A stretch of 64,000 bases of DNA, taken from Vibrio ezurae NBRC 102218 (GTDB lineage: Bacteria; Pseudomonadota; Gammaproteobacteria; Enterobacterales; Vibrionaceae). The notes beneath the pieces were generated by a model. That model saw only the letters and a list, made by a program, of their open reading frames with translations. It was not told the origin of the DNA and made no database searches. The stretch spans positions 54,661-118,660 of the forward strand of contig NZ_BATM01000038.1 of NCBI RefSeq assembly GCF_000467185.1. Reading direction: 5' to 3'. Position 1 is the stretch's first letter; the number at the start of each line of letters is the position of its first letter. Made by a program: the position numbers and the translations under genes. Below are positions 43,158 through 53,387 of the stretch, piece after piece.

Positions 43158-43185
43158 AAAGAGTCGCTGATGCGGCTCTTTTTTT
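43158..43185 (+). terminator. secA terminator
   Basis: AAAGAGTCGC-TGAT-GCGGCTCTTTTTTT: stem and T-run just after secA, ahead of mutT. Confidence 0.88.
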
Positions 43186-43203
43186 ACATATAGAGAGGAA
43201 TGA

Positions 43204-43611
43204 ATGAAAAGAGTGCATATTGTAGCTGGCATCATCTTCAACCCCGAAAAAAAACAAATCTATATAACAAAGCGCCCAGATCATGCTCATAAAGGTGGTT
43301 TTTGGGAGTTCCCTGGTGGGAAAGTGGAAAAGAACGAATCAGCAGTCGATGCGATTGAAAGAGAGCTGTTTGAAGAGATAGGCATTCATGACTTACGTAG
43401 TGAAGTTTTTCAGCATTTTGATTTTGACTATAGTGATAAAGCATTAAGTTTTGATTTTTTTGTGGTGCACAGCTTTATTGGGACTCCTTTTTGTAAAGAA
43501 GGGCAGCAAGGGCGCTGGGTAAACGTTGAAAACTTGGCTGATTACTCATTTCCAGAAGCAAATATTCCGGTTGTAAAATCAGTGATGAAACACTTTTACT
43601 TCGAGAAGTGA
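43204..43611 (+). CDS. mutT: 8-oxo-dGTP diphosphatase MutT
   Basis: Nudix enzyme that clears 8-oxo-dGTP from the nucleotide pool and prevents A:T to C:G transversions. The Nudix box (39-61) is GGKVEKNESAVDAIERELFEEIGI with the exact GX5EX7REUXEEXGU pattern; the N-terminus VHIVAGIIFNPEKKQIYITKR matches MutT. Length 135 residues. It follows secA as in E. coli, after a terminator and with GAGAGGA (43192-43198) as ribosome site. Confidence 0.94.
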   Translation: MKRVHIVAGIIFNPEKKQIYITKRPDHAHKGGFWEFPGGKVEKNESAVDAIERELFEEIGIHDLRSEVFQHFDFDYSDKALSFDFFVVHSFIGTPFCKEGQQGRWVNVENLADYSFPEANIPVVKSVMKHFYFEK

Positions 43612-43648
43612 ATTGGCTGGATTCCAAACTGTGATTCAGATACATTAA

Positions 43649-44491
<843 letters not shown>

Positions 44492-44493
44492 TA

Positions 44494-44522
44494 AAACGCC
44501 AGCAGATGCTGGCGTTTTTTTT
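44494..44522 (+). terminator. dapB terminator
   Basis: AACGCCAGCA-GA-TGCTGGCGTTTTTTTT: ten-base stem and T-run. Confidence 0.92.
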
Positions 44523-44815
44523 GCTTAAAATTATCTGTGGTTTTTTAGCGGAAATAAGAGGTTTTTATTGTCGCTTTTGGAGCTTTCGATTGATTTTGTG
44601 TTTATTACCCTTTATTTGTGGGCTTAACTGTTCAGGGTAACGTTTTCTATTTCTTGGAAATGTGTTTTTATGGATGCTGAGTATACTTTTTAATCCACTC
44701 TTTCTGAAAGAAGGGTAATTATCATTTTATATACAGGTTAAGTTTTGTTTTTAGGGAGTTCATGTTCTAAATATCCGAGAGTGGCAAAAAAAAGCACTTT
44801 TTAGAGGTCGTTTAA

Positions 44816-44844
44816 TTGACAATATTACGTAGCATCATTAAAAT
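44816..44844 (+). promoter_or_regulatory. carAB upstream promoter
   Basis: Perfect -35 TTGACA (44816-44821), 17-bp spacer, TAAAAT (44839-44844). By analogy with E. coli carAB, which has a pyrimidine-controlled P1 upstream of an arginine-controlled P2, this would be P1. The stretch 44523-44815 before it holds nothing I can name. Confidence 0.65.
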
Positions 44845-44884
44845 GCCGTCAATTTGTCTGAGTTCAGCAAATGTGACCTACCTC

Positions 44885-44925
44885 TATAATAGAGTGGGCG
44901 CTTGAAATTTAATTTATTAATTTCA
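44885..44925 (+). promoter_or_regulatory. carAB downstream promoter element and ARG-box-like palindrome
   Basis: A perfect -10 TATAAT at 44885-44890 is followed by a palindrome TGAAATT (44903-44909) ... AATTTCA (44919-44925) with an A/T-only centre. ARG boxes recognised by ArgR have TGAAT-type arms around an A/T core, so an ArgR site at a second promoter (P2) is likely but inferred. Confidence 0.45.
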
Positions 44926-44950
44926 CATATTTATTTGTTTGGAGGTTGTC

Positions 44951-46090
44951 TTGAATAAGCCAGCAATATTGGTCCTAGAAGATGGGACTGTGTTCCGTGG
45001 TATCGCGATTGGAGCTGAAGGCTCTGCCATTGGAGAAGTTGTTTTTAATACCTCGATGACGGGGTACCAAGAAATTCTTACTGATCCATCCTATTCTCAA
45101 CAAATCGTTACTCTTACTTACCCTCACATTGGCAATACCGGAACCAACTCCGAAGATGAAGAATCTACTTCTATTCATGCTCAAGGCCTTGTGATTCGCG
45201 ACCTTCCTATCATTGCTTCTAACTTCCGTAGTGAACAAACTCTTTCTGAATACCTTAAGTCTCAAAACATTGTAGGTATTGCTGACATTGATACGCGTAA
45301 ATTAACTCGTATTTTACGTGAGAAAGGTGCGCAAAACGGTTGTGTGATTGCGGGTAATAACCTCGACGAAGCTCTAGCACTGGCTAAAGCAAAAGAATTC
45401 CCTGGCTTAAAAGGCATGGATCTTGCGAAAGAAGTGACAACCAAAGAAACCTACCAATGGAAACAAGGTTCTTGGACACTTGAAGGCGGTCTTCCTGAAG
45501 CGAAAGATGACTCTGAACTGCCATACCACGTTGTTGCTTATGATTTTGGTGCCAAGCGTAACATCTTGCGTATGCTTGTTGACCGTGGCTGTCGCCTAAC
45601 TGTTGTTCCTGCTGAAACTTCAGCGGAAGACGTATTAGCGCTGAACCCAGACGGTGTATTCCTGTCAAACGGCCCTGGTGACCCGGCTCCTTGTACTTAT
45701 GCCATTGAAGCAACTAAAACTTTCCTAGACAAAGGTCTGCCTATCTTTGGTATTTGTCTTGGTCATCAAATTCTAGCTTTGGCTTCTGGCGCGACAACAG
45801 TGAAGATGAAGTTTGGCCATCACGGTGCTAACCACCCGGTTAAAGACCTTGATCGCAACGTAGTAATGATTACTTCTCAGAACCACGGTTTTGCGGCTGA
45901 CGAAGAGACGCTACCGGCTAACTTACGTGCAACGCATAAATCTCTATTTGATGGTTCATTGCAAGGTATTCACCGCACAGATAAGCCAGCGTTTAGCTTC
46001 CAGGGTCACCCTGAAGCAAGCCCTGGTCCACATGATGCGGCACCACTATTTGACCATTTCATTGACCTGATTAAAGAACATAAAGCGTAA
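44951..46090 (+). CDS. carA: Carbamoyl-phosphate synthase small subunit (glutamine amidotransferase)
   Basis: Glutaminase subunit that supplies ammonia for carbamoyl phosphate, used for both pyrimidines and arginine. The class I amidotransferase triad starts with Cys269 in FGICLGHQ, the same number as in E. coli, with the His-Glu pair in [10 protein letters not shown]. The start codon is TTG at 44951 (GGAGG at 44941-44945), giving [15 protein letters not shown] and 379 residues; E. coli carA also starts with TTG. carB follows after 17 bases. Confidence 0.95.
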   Translation: MNKPAILVLEDGTVFRGIAIGAEGSAIGEVVFNTSMTGYQEILTDPSYSQQIVTLTYPHIGNTGTNSEDEESTSIHAQGLVIRDLPIIASNFRSEQTLSEYLKSQNIVGIADIDTRKLTRILREKGAQNGCVIAGNNLDEALALAKAKEFPGLKGMDLAKEVTTKETYQWKQGSWTLEGGLPEAKDDSELPYHVVAYDFGAKRNILRMLVDRGCRLTVVPAETSAEDVLALNPDGVFLSNGPGDPAPCTYAIEATKTFLDKGLPIFGICLGHQILALASGATTVKMKFGHHGANHPVKDLDRNVVMITSQNHGFAADEETLPANLRATHKSLFDGSLQGIHRTDKPAFSFQGHPEASPGPHDAAPLFDHFIDLIKEHKA

Positions 46091-46107
46091 GTTGGAGTAG
46101 AGATAAA

Positions 46108-49100
46108 ATGCCAAAACGTAATGACATAAAAAGCATTCTAATTTTAGGTGCTGGCCCGATCGTTATCGGTCAGGCGTGTGAGTTTGACTACTCTGGCGCT
46201 CAAGCGTGTAAAGCACTTCGTGAAGAAGGCTACCGAGTAATTCTAGTTAACTCAAACCCAGCAACAATCATGACTGACCCAGAGATGGCCGATGCAACAT
46301 ACATCGAACCAATCCAATGGGAAGTCGTTCGTAACATCATTGCGAAAGAACGTCCTGATGCGGTACTGCCTACTATGGGTGGTCAAACTGCGCTTAACTG
46401 TGCTCTAGACCTAGAGAAACACGGCGTTCTTGCTGAATTTGATGTTGAGATGATTGGCGCAACTGCCGATGCTATCGACAAAGCTGAAGACCGTTCTCGC
46501 TTTGATAAAGCGATGAAGCACATTGGTCTTGAGTGTCCAACTGCGGATACAGCGAAGAGCATGGAAGAAGCTTACAAAGTTCTAGAAATGGTTGGCTTCC
46601 CTTGTATCATCCGTCCATCATTCACTATGGGTGGTACTGGTGGCGGTATCGCGTACAACAAAGAAGAATTTGAAGAAATTTGTCGTCGCGGTCTAGACCT
46701 TTCACCAACTAACGAGCTTCTAATCGATGAATCTCTAATTGGTTGGAAAGAGTACGAGATGGAAGTGGTTCGTGACAAAGCGGACAACTGCATCATCGTT
46801 TGTGCGATTGAAAACTTTGACCCTATGGGTATTCACACTGGTGACTCAATCACAGTGGCTCCAGCACAAACGCTAACTGACAAAGAATACCAATTGATGC
46901 GTAACGCATCTCTTGCGGTACTGCGTGAAATCGGCGTAGAAACAGGTGGTTCAAACGTACAGTTTGGTATCAACCCGAAAGATGGCCGTATGGTTATCAT
47001 CGAGATGAACCCACGTGTATCTCGCTCTTCTGCTCTAGCGTCTAAAGCAACAGGCTTCCCAATCGCTAAGATTGCCGCGAAACTGGCAGTAGGCTTTACG
47101 CTAGACGAATTGATGAATGACATCACTGGCGGCGCAACACCAGCCTCATTCGAACCAACTATCGATTACGTAGTCACTAAGATCCCTCGCTTTAACTTCG
47201 AGAAATTTGCGGGTGCTAACGACCGTCTAACGACACAGATGAAATCTGTGGGTGAAGTTATGGCGATTGGTCGTAACCAACAAGAGTCACTACAAAAAGC
47301 ATTGCGTGGCCTAGAAGTGGGCGCAACAGGCTTTGACGAAATGGTTGACCTTGATGCTCCTGACGCACTGACTAAGATTCGTTACGAACTTAAAGAAGCA
47401 GGCGCTGAGCGTATCTGGTACATCGCTGACGCATTCCGTGCCGGCATGTCAGTTGACGGCGTATTCAACCTAACGGCAATTGATCGCTGGTACTTAGTTC
47501 AAATCGAAGAAATCGTTAAACTTGAGCAACAAGTAAAAGCAAAAGGTTTTGCGGGTCTAAACAAAGAAGCACTAAATCAGCTGAAACGTAAAGGCTTTGC
47601 TGATGCTCGTTTGTCTAAGATTCTTGGTGTTGCAGAAAGCGAAATTCGTCGTCTACGTGACCAATACGAGATTCACCCTGTTTACAAACGCGTAGATACT
47701 TGTGCGGCTGAATTCTCTTCAGATACAGCTTACATGTACTCATCTTACGATGACGAGTGTGAAGCAAACCCAACAGATAAAGACAAGATCATGATCTTAG
47801 GTGGCGGTCCAAACCGTATCGGCCAAGGCATTGAATTTGACTACTGTTGTGTACACGCATCTCTAGCACTACGTGAAGACGGTTACGAAACTATCATGGT
47901 TAACTGTAACCCTGAGACAGTGTCTACTGACTACGACACGTCTGACCGTTTGTACTTCGAACCAGTAACACTGGAAGATGTATTGGCTATCGCTCGCGTT
48001 GAGAAACCTAAAGGCGTTATCGTACAATACGGTGGTCAAACTCCACTGAAATTGGCTCGTGCTCTAGAAGCAGCTGGCGTGCCTATCATTGGTACTAGCC
48101 CTGACGCTATCGACCGCGCCGAAGACCGTGAGCGTTTCCAAGTTGCTGTTGACCGTCTAGGTCTTCTACAACCACAAAATGCGACAGTAACCACAATGGA
48201 ACAAGCGATTGAGAAGTCGCGTGAAATTGGTTACCCACTAGTGGTACGTCCTTCTTACGTACTTGGTGGTCGTGCGATGGAAATCGTTTACGATGAGCAA
48301 GACTTACGTCGTTACTTTAACGAAGCAGTTAGCGTTTCAAACGAATCTCCTGTACTACTGGATAGCTTCCTTGATGATGCCGTTGAAGTGGACGTTGATG
48401 CCATTTGTGACGGTGAGCGCGTAGTGATTGGCGGTATCATGGAACACATCGAACAAGCGGGCGTTCACTCAGGTGACTCTGCATGTTCACTTCCTGCTTA
48501 CACGCTAAGCCAAGAAATCCAAGATGTGATGCGTGAACAAGTTGAGAAACTGGCGTTTGAGCTAGGTGTTCGTGGTCTAATGAACACGCAGTTTGCCGTT
48601 AAAAACAATGAAGTATACCTAATCGAAGTTAACCCTCGTGCAGCGCGTACTATCCCATTTGTTTCTAAAGCAACTGGTGCTCCAATTGCTAAGATTGCCG
48701 CTCGCGTAATGGCTGGTCAATCTCTAGAAGCTCAAGGCTTCACTAAAGAAGTGATTCCACCATACTACTCTGTGAAAGAAGTGGTTCTACCGTTCAACAA
48801 ATTCCCTGGTGTTGATCCACTATTAGGCCCAGAAATGCGCTCTACTGGTGAAGTGATGGGTGTTGGCGCAACATTTGCTGAAGCGTACGCTAAAGCAGAA
48901 CTTGGTTGTGGCAATGTGTACCCTGAAGGTGGTCGTGCACTGCTTTCTGTTCGTGAAGGTGACAAAGAGCGTGTTGTTGACTTAGCATCGAAGTTAACCA
49001 AATTAGGTTACCATTTAGATGCGACACACGGCACAGCGGTTATCCTTGGTGAAGCAGGTATTAACCCTCGTCTAGTGAACAAAGTACATGAAGGTCGTCC

Positions 49101-49338
49101 TCATATTCTTGACCGTATCAAGAACAATGAATACACCTACATTGTAAACACTGCAGCGGGTCGTCAAGCGATTGAAGACTCAAAAGTACTACGTCGTGGT
49201 GCTCTTGCAGAGAAACTAAACTACACCACAACGCTAAACGCTGCATTTGCAACGTGCATGGCTCATACTGCAGACGCTAAAACTAACGTGACTTCAGTAC
49301 AAGAATTGCACGCAAAAGTAAAAGCAAGCCTAGCGTAA
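46108..49338 (+). CDS. carB: Carbamoyl-phosphate synthase large subunit
   Basis: Two-fold repeated ATP-grasp synthetase that makes carbamoyl phosphate from bicarbonate, ammonia and two ATP. The 1076 residues contain two homologous halves ([19 protein letters not shown] near the start and [18 protein letters not shown] near 559), each with its ATP-grasp domain ([13 protein letters not shown] and [13 protein letters not shown]), and a C-terminal allosteric MGS domain (about 935-1076, [17 protein letters not shown]). Codon use is strongly biased, as for a highly expressed gene. Encoded with carA. Confidence 0.97.
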   Translation: MPKRNDIKSILILGAGPIVIGQACEFDYSGAQACKALREEGYRVILVNSNPATIMTDPEMADATYIEPIQWEVVRNIIAKERPDAVLPTMGGQTALNCALDLEKHGVLAEFDVEMIGATADAIDKAEDRSRFDKAMKHIGLECPTADTAKSMEEAYKVLEMVGFPCIIRPSFTMGGTGGGIAYNKEEFEEICRRGLDLSPTNELLIDESLIGWKEYEMEVVRDKADNCIIVCAIENFDPMGIHTGDSITVAPAQTLTDKEYQLMRNASLAVLREIGVETGGSNVQFGINPKDGRMVIIEMNPRVSRSSALASKATGFPIAKIAAKLAVGFTLDELMNDITGGATPASFEPTIDYVVTKIPRFNFEKFAGANDRLTTQMKSVGEVMAIGRNQQESLQKALRGLEVGATGFDEMVDLDAPDALTKIRYELKEAGAERIWYIADAFRAGMSVDGVFNLTAIDRWYLVQIEEIVKLEQQVKAKGFAGLNKEALNQLKRKGFADARLSKILGVAESEIRRLRDQYEIHPVYKRVDTCAAEFSSDTAYMYSSYDDECEANPTDKDKIMILGGGPNRIGQGIEFDYCCVHASLALREDGYETIMVNCNPETVSTDYDTSDRLYFEPVTLEDVLAIARVEKPKGVIVQYGGQTPLKLARALEAAGVPIIGTSPDAIDRAEDRERFQVAVDRLGLLQPQNATVTTMEQAIEKSREIGYPLVVRPSYVLGGRAMEIVYDEQDLRRYFNEAVSVSNESPVLLDSFLDDAVEVDVDAICDGERVVIGGIMEHIEQAGVHSGDSACSLPAYTLSQEIQDVMREQVEKLAFELGVRGLMNTQFAVKNNEVYLIEVNPRAARTIPFVSKATGAPIAKIAARVMAGQSLEAQGFTKEVIPPYYSVKEVVLPFNKFPGVDPLLGPEMRSTGEVMGVGATFAEAYAKAELGCGNVYPEGGRALLSVREGDKERVVDLASKLTKLGYHLDATHGTAVILGEAGINPRLVNKVHEGRPHILDRIKNNEYTYIVNTAAGRQAIEDSKVLRRGALAEKLNYTTTLNAAFATCMAHTADAKTNVTSVQELHAKVKASLA

Positions 49339-49396
49339 TAGTCTTTAAAAATAATAATCAGGCGGGGGTATAGCCTCCGTCATGACAACCTCATTT

Positions 49397-49420
49397 GCCC
49401 GCTTTTTAGCGGGCTTTTTT
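49397..49420 (+). terminator. carB terminator
   Basis: GCCCGC-TTTTTA-GCGGGC followed by TTTTTT, 59 bases after carB. Confidence 0.88.
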
Positions 49421-49550
49421 GTGCATTGAATATCTGAAAGCAGGTTACTGCTTAGGCATAGGAGTATGAAGCTCAGGACGAAAGGCGAGGGGAGAATACC
49501 CAGAAGAACGATGAAAATTAGGAATGAGTTGCTTTCTATTGTTTCGCTAT

Positions 49551-49566
49551 TGTGATCTGTCTCACA
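49551..49566. promoter_or_regulatory. CRP-type binding site before the TSUP gene
   Basis: TGTGATCTGTCTCACA is a perfect TGTGA-N6-TCACA palindrome, the consensus core for the cAMP receptor protein, centred 51 bases before the ATG at 49610. A -10-like TATCTT (49571-49576) follows so closely that CRP would overlap the -35 region, which would suit repression; a weaker downstream start would suit activation. Confidence 0.65.
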
Positions 49567-49609
49567 GTGGTATCTTAGCGCTTCAACTTTAGCTGATGGG
49601 TGATTACCG

Positions 49610-50404
49610 ATGGATGTAAGCATTGAAATACTTACGTTTTTATTTTTTGTAGCAGGTTTAGCTGGCTTCATTGATGCTATGGCTGGTGGGGGTGGATTAT
49701 TAACCTTACCTGCATTATTGGCTGCTGGCGTACCACCGACGCATGCATTAGCGACGAATAAATTACAAAGCTCCTTTGGCAGTTTCTCCGCCAGTTTCTA
49801 TTTTGTACGCAATGGGTTAGTGAGCCTAAAAGAAATGCGTCTGGCGATTCTGTGTACTTTTATCGGGTCAGCTGTGGGCGCTGAAGCGGTGCAGTATATT
49901 AATGCCAGCATTCTTACCAGTCTTATCCCAGCATTATTGATACTGATTTCTTTGTACTTTTTGTTGTCTCCACAAAATCGTGAAGCATCAGGCGAGCGCA
50001 AAATATCGGAAGCCATGTTTGCGTTTTTTGTGGGTGGCGGTATTGGTTTTTATGATGGCTTCTTTGGGCCGGGGACGGGCTCTATTTTTGCCGTGTGTTT
50101 TGTGGTTCTGGCAAACTGTTCGTTGGTTGAAGCCACTGCCCGCACTAAGGTTTTAAACTTCACTTCGAATATTGCCGCATTAACCTTTTTTATTATTGCA
50201 GGCTTACCAATTTGGAAAATTGGTCTAGTGATGGCGATCGGTGGGTTCATTGGTGCTCGTTGCGGCGCTAAAGTTGTAGTAACAAAAGGGCAACGCTGGA
50301 TTCGTCCATTGGTGATTATTATGTCAATGACGATGGCAGTGAAGTTACTTTGGGTACAGCATCAACAATGGTTTCTATCATTATTTTCACTCTTTCATTC
50401 TTAA
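49610..50404 (+). CDS. TSUP family membrane permease (TauE/SafE, YfcA-like)
   Basis: Integral membrane protein of 264 residues with about seven or eight hydrophobic helices and the TauE/SafE repeat signatures: FVAGLAGFIDAMAGGGGLLTLPALLAAG near the N-terminus (AGGGG, about 26-30) and the matching GGGIGFYDGFFGPGTGSIF in the second half. The closest named relative I recognise is E. coli YfcA. Family members move sulfite, sulfonates or other organic anions; the substrate here cannot be read from sequence. A perfect CRP-type site lies upstream. Its last 86 bases overlap the convergent LysR gene. Confidence 0.85.
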   Translation: MDVSIEILTFLFFVAGLAGFIDAMAGGGGLLTLPALLAAGVPPTHALATNKLQSSFGSFSASFYFVRNGLVSLKEMRLAILCTFIGSAVGAEAVQYINASILTSLIPALLILISLYFLLSPQNREASGERKISEAMFAFFVGGGIGFYDGFFGPGTGSIFAVCFVVLANCSLVEATARTKVLNFTSNIAALTFFIIAGLPIWKIGLVMAIGGFIGARCGAKVVVTKGQRWIRPLVIIMSMTMAVKLLWVQHQQWFLSLFSLFHS

Positions 50405-51185
50405 GTGACTTTGGCCTTACGCATAAATTGATAGGACGGCTCAACGGCGTTAATTGCTCAAAAAAGTAAAGGTGTTGAGTCGGAATATTAAGTGTTTTTA
50501 TTGTAGAGAGTGGGATGAGCGCTGGCGCTAAACCTCCCAGAGCAAGCTTTGCCGAGGCGGTATAGGAGTCCATTTCCATTAGAGGCGTAATCCCTAGAGT
50601 TTCTAGCAGTTGCCCTTGATAGGCGTTAGCAGGGTTTGTTAAATCGTTACAAAGGAGTTTGCTAGGTAAGTTGAGTTGTGGATATTTGCTGACAATATAA
50701 AAAGGTTCATCAAATAGGTGGAATACTTCCAGTCCATGACTTTTAGGTAAGTGGCCGGCACAAAAGCCGATAGTGACTCTGCCTGACTGCACATTTTCTA
50801 CGATGCGAGGTGTATGGTTGGTGGTAATCGTTAGCGCTTTTTCAATGGCATGAATAGGCTCTATCTGTGAAGCCAAATATCCCGCAATCAGAGTTTCAGA
50901 GCAATCCATTTTAATGACGGCATCAGACGATAGGCTTTGTTCGTCACTGATTAAGCCTTGCAGTTCGATAAAGGTAGGCGCTACGTTTCGGATTAGTGCT
51001 TGCGCCGCTGGTGTCAGTCGGATCAGCCGACCATCAGGCTCAACTAACTTCTTGTCCAGCTTTTTTTCTAAATTTGAAATTCGTTTACTGACCGCTGACT
51101 GGCTAATATAGAGCTGAGAGCCAGTACGACTCATGGTCTTTTCTTTGTTCAACACCAGTAGTGTTTCGATACCCTCTAATAGCAT
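50319..51185 (-). CDS. LysR family transcriptional regulator
   Basis: A 288-residue LysR-type regulator. The N-terminal winged helix-turn-helix (about 1-60) reads LLVLNKEKTMSRTGSQLYISQSAVSKRISNLEKKL, then DKKLVEPDGRLIRLTPAAQALI; the effector domain covers about 85-280. Target and inducer are unknown. It is convergent with the TSUP permease gene and overlaps its 3' end by 86 bases (50319-50404), with both proteins using the overlap for their last helix. It may control the permease, but it is not divergently placed as is common for LysR targets. Confidence 0.88.
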   Translation of the reverse strand: MLLEGIETLLVLNKEKTMSRTGSQLYISQSAVSKRISNLEKKLDKKLVEPDGRLIRLTPAAQALIRNVAPTFIELQGLISDEQSLSSDAVIKMDCSETLIAGYLASQIEPIHAIEKALTITTNHTPRIVENVQSGRVTIGFCAGHLPKSHGLEVFHLFDEPFYIVSKYPQLNLPSKLLCNDLTNPANAYQGQLLETLGITPLMEMDSYTASAKLALGGLAPALIPLSTIKTLNIPTQHLYFFEQLTPLSRPINLCVRPKSLKNERVKIMIETIVDAVPKVTSLPSSLT

Positions 51186-51327
51186 GTCGCACTCATGAAT
51201 AAATGGAATTGTTTTTAAGTTAGGTGATCATATGAAAACTTGCTAGAGAAAAGTCATAAATTATCGAAAGAAGGGGGATTATCATTCCGTTCATATTGTT
51301 TATGACTTTTAATCTTGGATAGGCAAA

Positions 51328-51945
51328 TCAGTTTTTACCTAACGCAAAGGTCGGTAATGATAAGTGCCAACGAATGGCCGCTAAGCGTATTAACAGGGTT
51401 ACCGTGATCCCTCCTAATAGTGCTTGTGTACTGGTAAAGCCCAACTCTAAGAGTCCGGTATGGGTACATCCCCCGACAATACATGCCGTTGCATACACTT
51501 CACTACGCAATACCATAGGGATTTCTCTGGCTAAAATATCTCGTAAGATCCCGCCGCCACAGCCTGTGAGTACACCCATCATGACCGCAATCATGTACGA
51601 GCTTTGATAGCTCAGTGCTTTTTCTACGCCAATCCCCACAAATGCGGCTAACCCAATGGCATCACACACCGGGAGTAGATACCAAGCGATTCGCTTTGGC
51701 CTTCTTACGATCAGCATAGTGAGTAGACTGGTCACAATAATCACCCAAATATAGGTGGTATTGCCAATCCAAAATACTGGGGTTGCCCCCAGCATCATGT
51801 CGCGAATAGTTCCCCCACCAATGGCCGTGACTGCAGCCAGTACAATCACACCAAAGGGGTCCATTCTTAATCGACCAGCCAACAATACTCCTGATATAGC
51901 AAAGATGGCGGTACCAAATAGGTCGATAAAGTACAGCAGGCTCAT
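51328..51945 (-). CDS. TRIC-channel / UPF0126 family membrane protein (YadS-like)
   Basis: A 205-residue protein with seven predicted membrane helices and the duplicated UPF0126 signature: GVIVLAAVTAIGGGTIRDMMLG and GVLTGCGGGILRDILAREIPMVL. The family is structurally related to trimeric intracellular cation channels, and E. coli YadS lies in the same neighbourhood (mtnN-btuF-yadS). Here btuF is absent and the gene overlaps mtnN by one base. Its transported ion or solute is not established. Confidence 0.85.
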   Translation of the reverse strand: MSLLYFIDLFGTAIFAISGVLLAGRLRMDPFGVIVLAAVTAIGGGTIRDMMLGATPVFWIGNTTYIWVIIVTSLLTMLIVRRPKRIAWYLLPVCDAIGLAAFVGIGVEKALSYQSSYMIAVMMGVLTGCGGGILRDILAREIPMVLRSEVYATACIVGGCTHTGLLELGFTSTQALLGGITVTLLIRLAAIRWHLSLPTFALGKN

Positions 51946-52646
51946 TACGCAGTTTTCACCAATGCTAGCATGTTAAGCACCATCTCAGATGAGCTCTTCG
52001 CCGCTAGGGGTAGAAACTCTTCGAAGCTCATTGGTGATTCTTTGTCAGCCACATCTGAAATAGCACGTACTACTACGAAAGGAACAGCAAACTGATGACA
52101 AGTTTGCGCGATAGCTGACGCTTCCATTTCTACCGCAATAACCGCGGGGAAATCGGTACGGATACGTTGTTGTGCTTGTGCGGTACACACAAAGGTATCG
52201 CCAGTACAAATAAGGCCATGAACTGCGTGTTTGTCGCCCATTTTGTCTAGTGCTGTCTGTGCAAGGTTGATCAGTTTTTCGTCAGCTTTAAACGCTGCGG
52301 GTTGACCTGCCATTTGCCCAATTTCATAGCCAAAAGCAGTCACATCAGCATCATGATGGCGAACTTCGGTAGACACAATCACATCACCAAGGTTTAAGCT
52401 TGAGTCGAAACCGCCAGCAGAACCTGTGTTGATAATAACGTCGGGTTGGTAATCACTGATCAGTAATGTGGTACCCACTGATGCTGCGACTTTACCAATG
52501 CCAGATTGAAGTAGAACCACTTCAACACCATCAATGTCACCTGCGAAGAAGGTACAGCCGCCTTTCTTCTGCTCAGTCAATTGGTTGATGGATTGTTTTA
52601 GGATGGCAACTTCTTGTTCCATCGCACCGATAATGCCGACTTTCAT
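51945..52646 (-). CDS. mtnN: 5'-methylthioadenosine/S-adenosylhomocysteine nucleosidase MtnN (Pfs)
   Basis: Hydrolyses methylthioadenosine, S-adenosylhomocysteine and 5'-deoxyadenosine; the S-ribosylhomocysteine it makes is the LuxS substrate for autoinducer-2. Catalytic and ribose-binding residues are present: Glu12 (GAMEQEV), Glu175 ([10 protein letters not shown]) and Asp198 (ISDVADKE). The 233-residue length is usual. The start at 52646 has AGAGCGAG as ribosome site, which forms the inner arm of an 11-bp inverted repeat described separately. Confidence 0.95.
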   Translation of the reverse strand: MKVGIIGAMEQEVAILKQSINQLTEQKKGGCTFFAGDIDGVEVVLLQSGIGKVAASVGTTLLISDYQPDVIINTGSAGGFDSSLNLGDVIVSTEVRHHDADVTAFGYEIGQMAGQPAAFKADEKLINLAQTALDKMGDKHAVHGLICTGDTFVCTAQAQQRIRTDFPAVIAVEMEASAIAQTCHQFAVPFVVVRAISDVADKESPMSFEEFLPLAAKSSSEMVLNMLALVKTA

Positions 52647-52649
52647 AAA

Positions 52650-52693
52650 AATCTCGCTCTGATCAATGTAGCTATATTAGATAGAGCGAGATT
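52650..52693 (-). promoter_or_regulatory. 11-bp perfect inverted repeat spanning the mtnN ribosome site
   Basis: AATCTCGCTCT at 52650-52660 and AGAGCGAGATT at 52683-52693 are exact inverted copies separated by 22 bases. On the mtnN (minus) strand the arm nearest the gene, AGAGCGAG, lies seven bases before the ATG and is the only visible Shine-Dalgarno sequence. If both arms are transcribed they would hide it in a hairpin. A -10-like TACAAT (minus strand, 52696-52691) overlaps the outer arm, so the repeat could instead act as paired DNA sites. Confidence 0.6.
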
Positions 52694-52722
52694 GTAGCAT
52701 AGGAGTTTTATAGAAGTGAAAG

Positions 52723-53148
52723 CTAGATTAGACCCGCGGCTAATAACGCCGCACGCAGTGCGTCAGCACGTTTACGGTTTACCCCAAGATCGGAGTGTCC
52801 TGTGCGTGACTCTGAGCGTACGATAAGCTTGTCATCAATGATGCGCAGTTCAAGATCGTCGACAAAACGAAACACCTTGCTGGTGTACTCAATGCGCAAA
52901 TAATTCTCTTGTCTATCCGCGGTTTTTGCACGGCCTAAGTTAAGTGCAACGGTTTCTATTGCCTCCAATGTTGCGTTAGGTTTGAGAACAAAAGGGGCCA
53001 GTGAGTATTTTTCTCTGCCATCTTGAGTTGAGACGCAATTAGGTTTGTCGGCACAAGGCAAAATACTTCTATCTGACATGACGGTCTCTCCGTTGCTACA
53101 TCCTACGACAAGAGCGCTTGCCATAAGTAATGCGAGTGGCTTTAACAT
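52723..53148 (-). CDS. DUF1499 family lipoprotein
   Basis: A 141-residue lipoprotein: the signal peptide MLKPLALLMASALVVGC ends in a lipobox with lipidated Cys17, followed by the DUF1499 domain (CADKPNCVSTQ, FRFVDDLELRI, VRSESRTGHSDLGVNRKRADALRAALL). The family has no established function. The ATG at 53148 is chosen because the in-frame extension upstream (to 53274) would bury the lipobox. It lies 76 bases upstream of mtnN on the same strand. Confidence 0.82.
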   Translation of the reverse strand: MLKPLALLMASALVVGCSNGETVMSDRSILPCADKPNCVSTQDGREKYSLAPFVLKPNATLEAIETVALNLGRAKTADRQENYLRIEYTSKVFRFVDDLELRIIDDKLIVRSESRTGHSDLGVNRKRADALRAALLAAGLI

Positions 53149-53333
53149 AAATCTATCAATCCGTTGTGAGTGTTGAATTGCTCTGCACGTAATCCTTCGT
53201 GCGAAAACTTCATATGTTGCTTTTGAATACAATAACTTAACGTTATTTTTACAAGTTAAAATTAAAACGAGCAAAGGTCAAGAGGCTTATGCTATTGATG
53301 TGTTAAAAAGAAAAGAGGGTGACGGAGAGGCGT

Positions 53334-53365
53334 AAAAAAGGCCAGCGTTGTGACGGCTGGCCAAA
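53334..53365 (-). terminator. gltBD terminator
   Basis: On the minus strand TTTGGCCAGCC-N8-GCTGGCC is followed by TTTTTTA, 22 bases after the gltD stop. Confidence 0.85.
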
Positions 53366-53387
53366 GATTGGAATCTTAAATATTGAT

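Noticed and set aside
46108..49338. Internal repeat in carB as a sign of rearrangement
   Set aside because: The two homologous halves are the normal ancient duplication of the carbamoyl-phosphate synthase large subunit.
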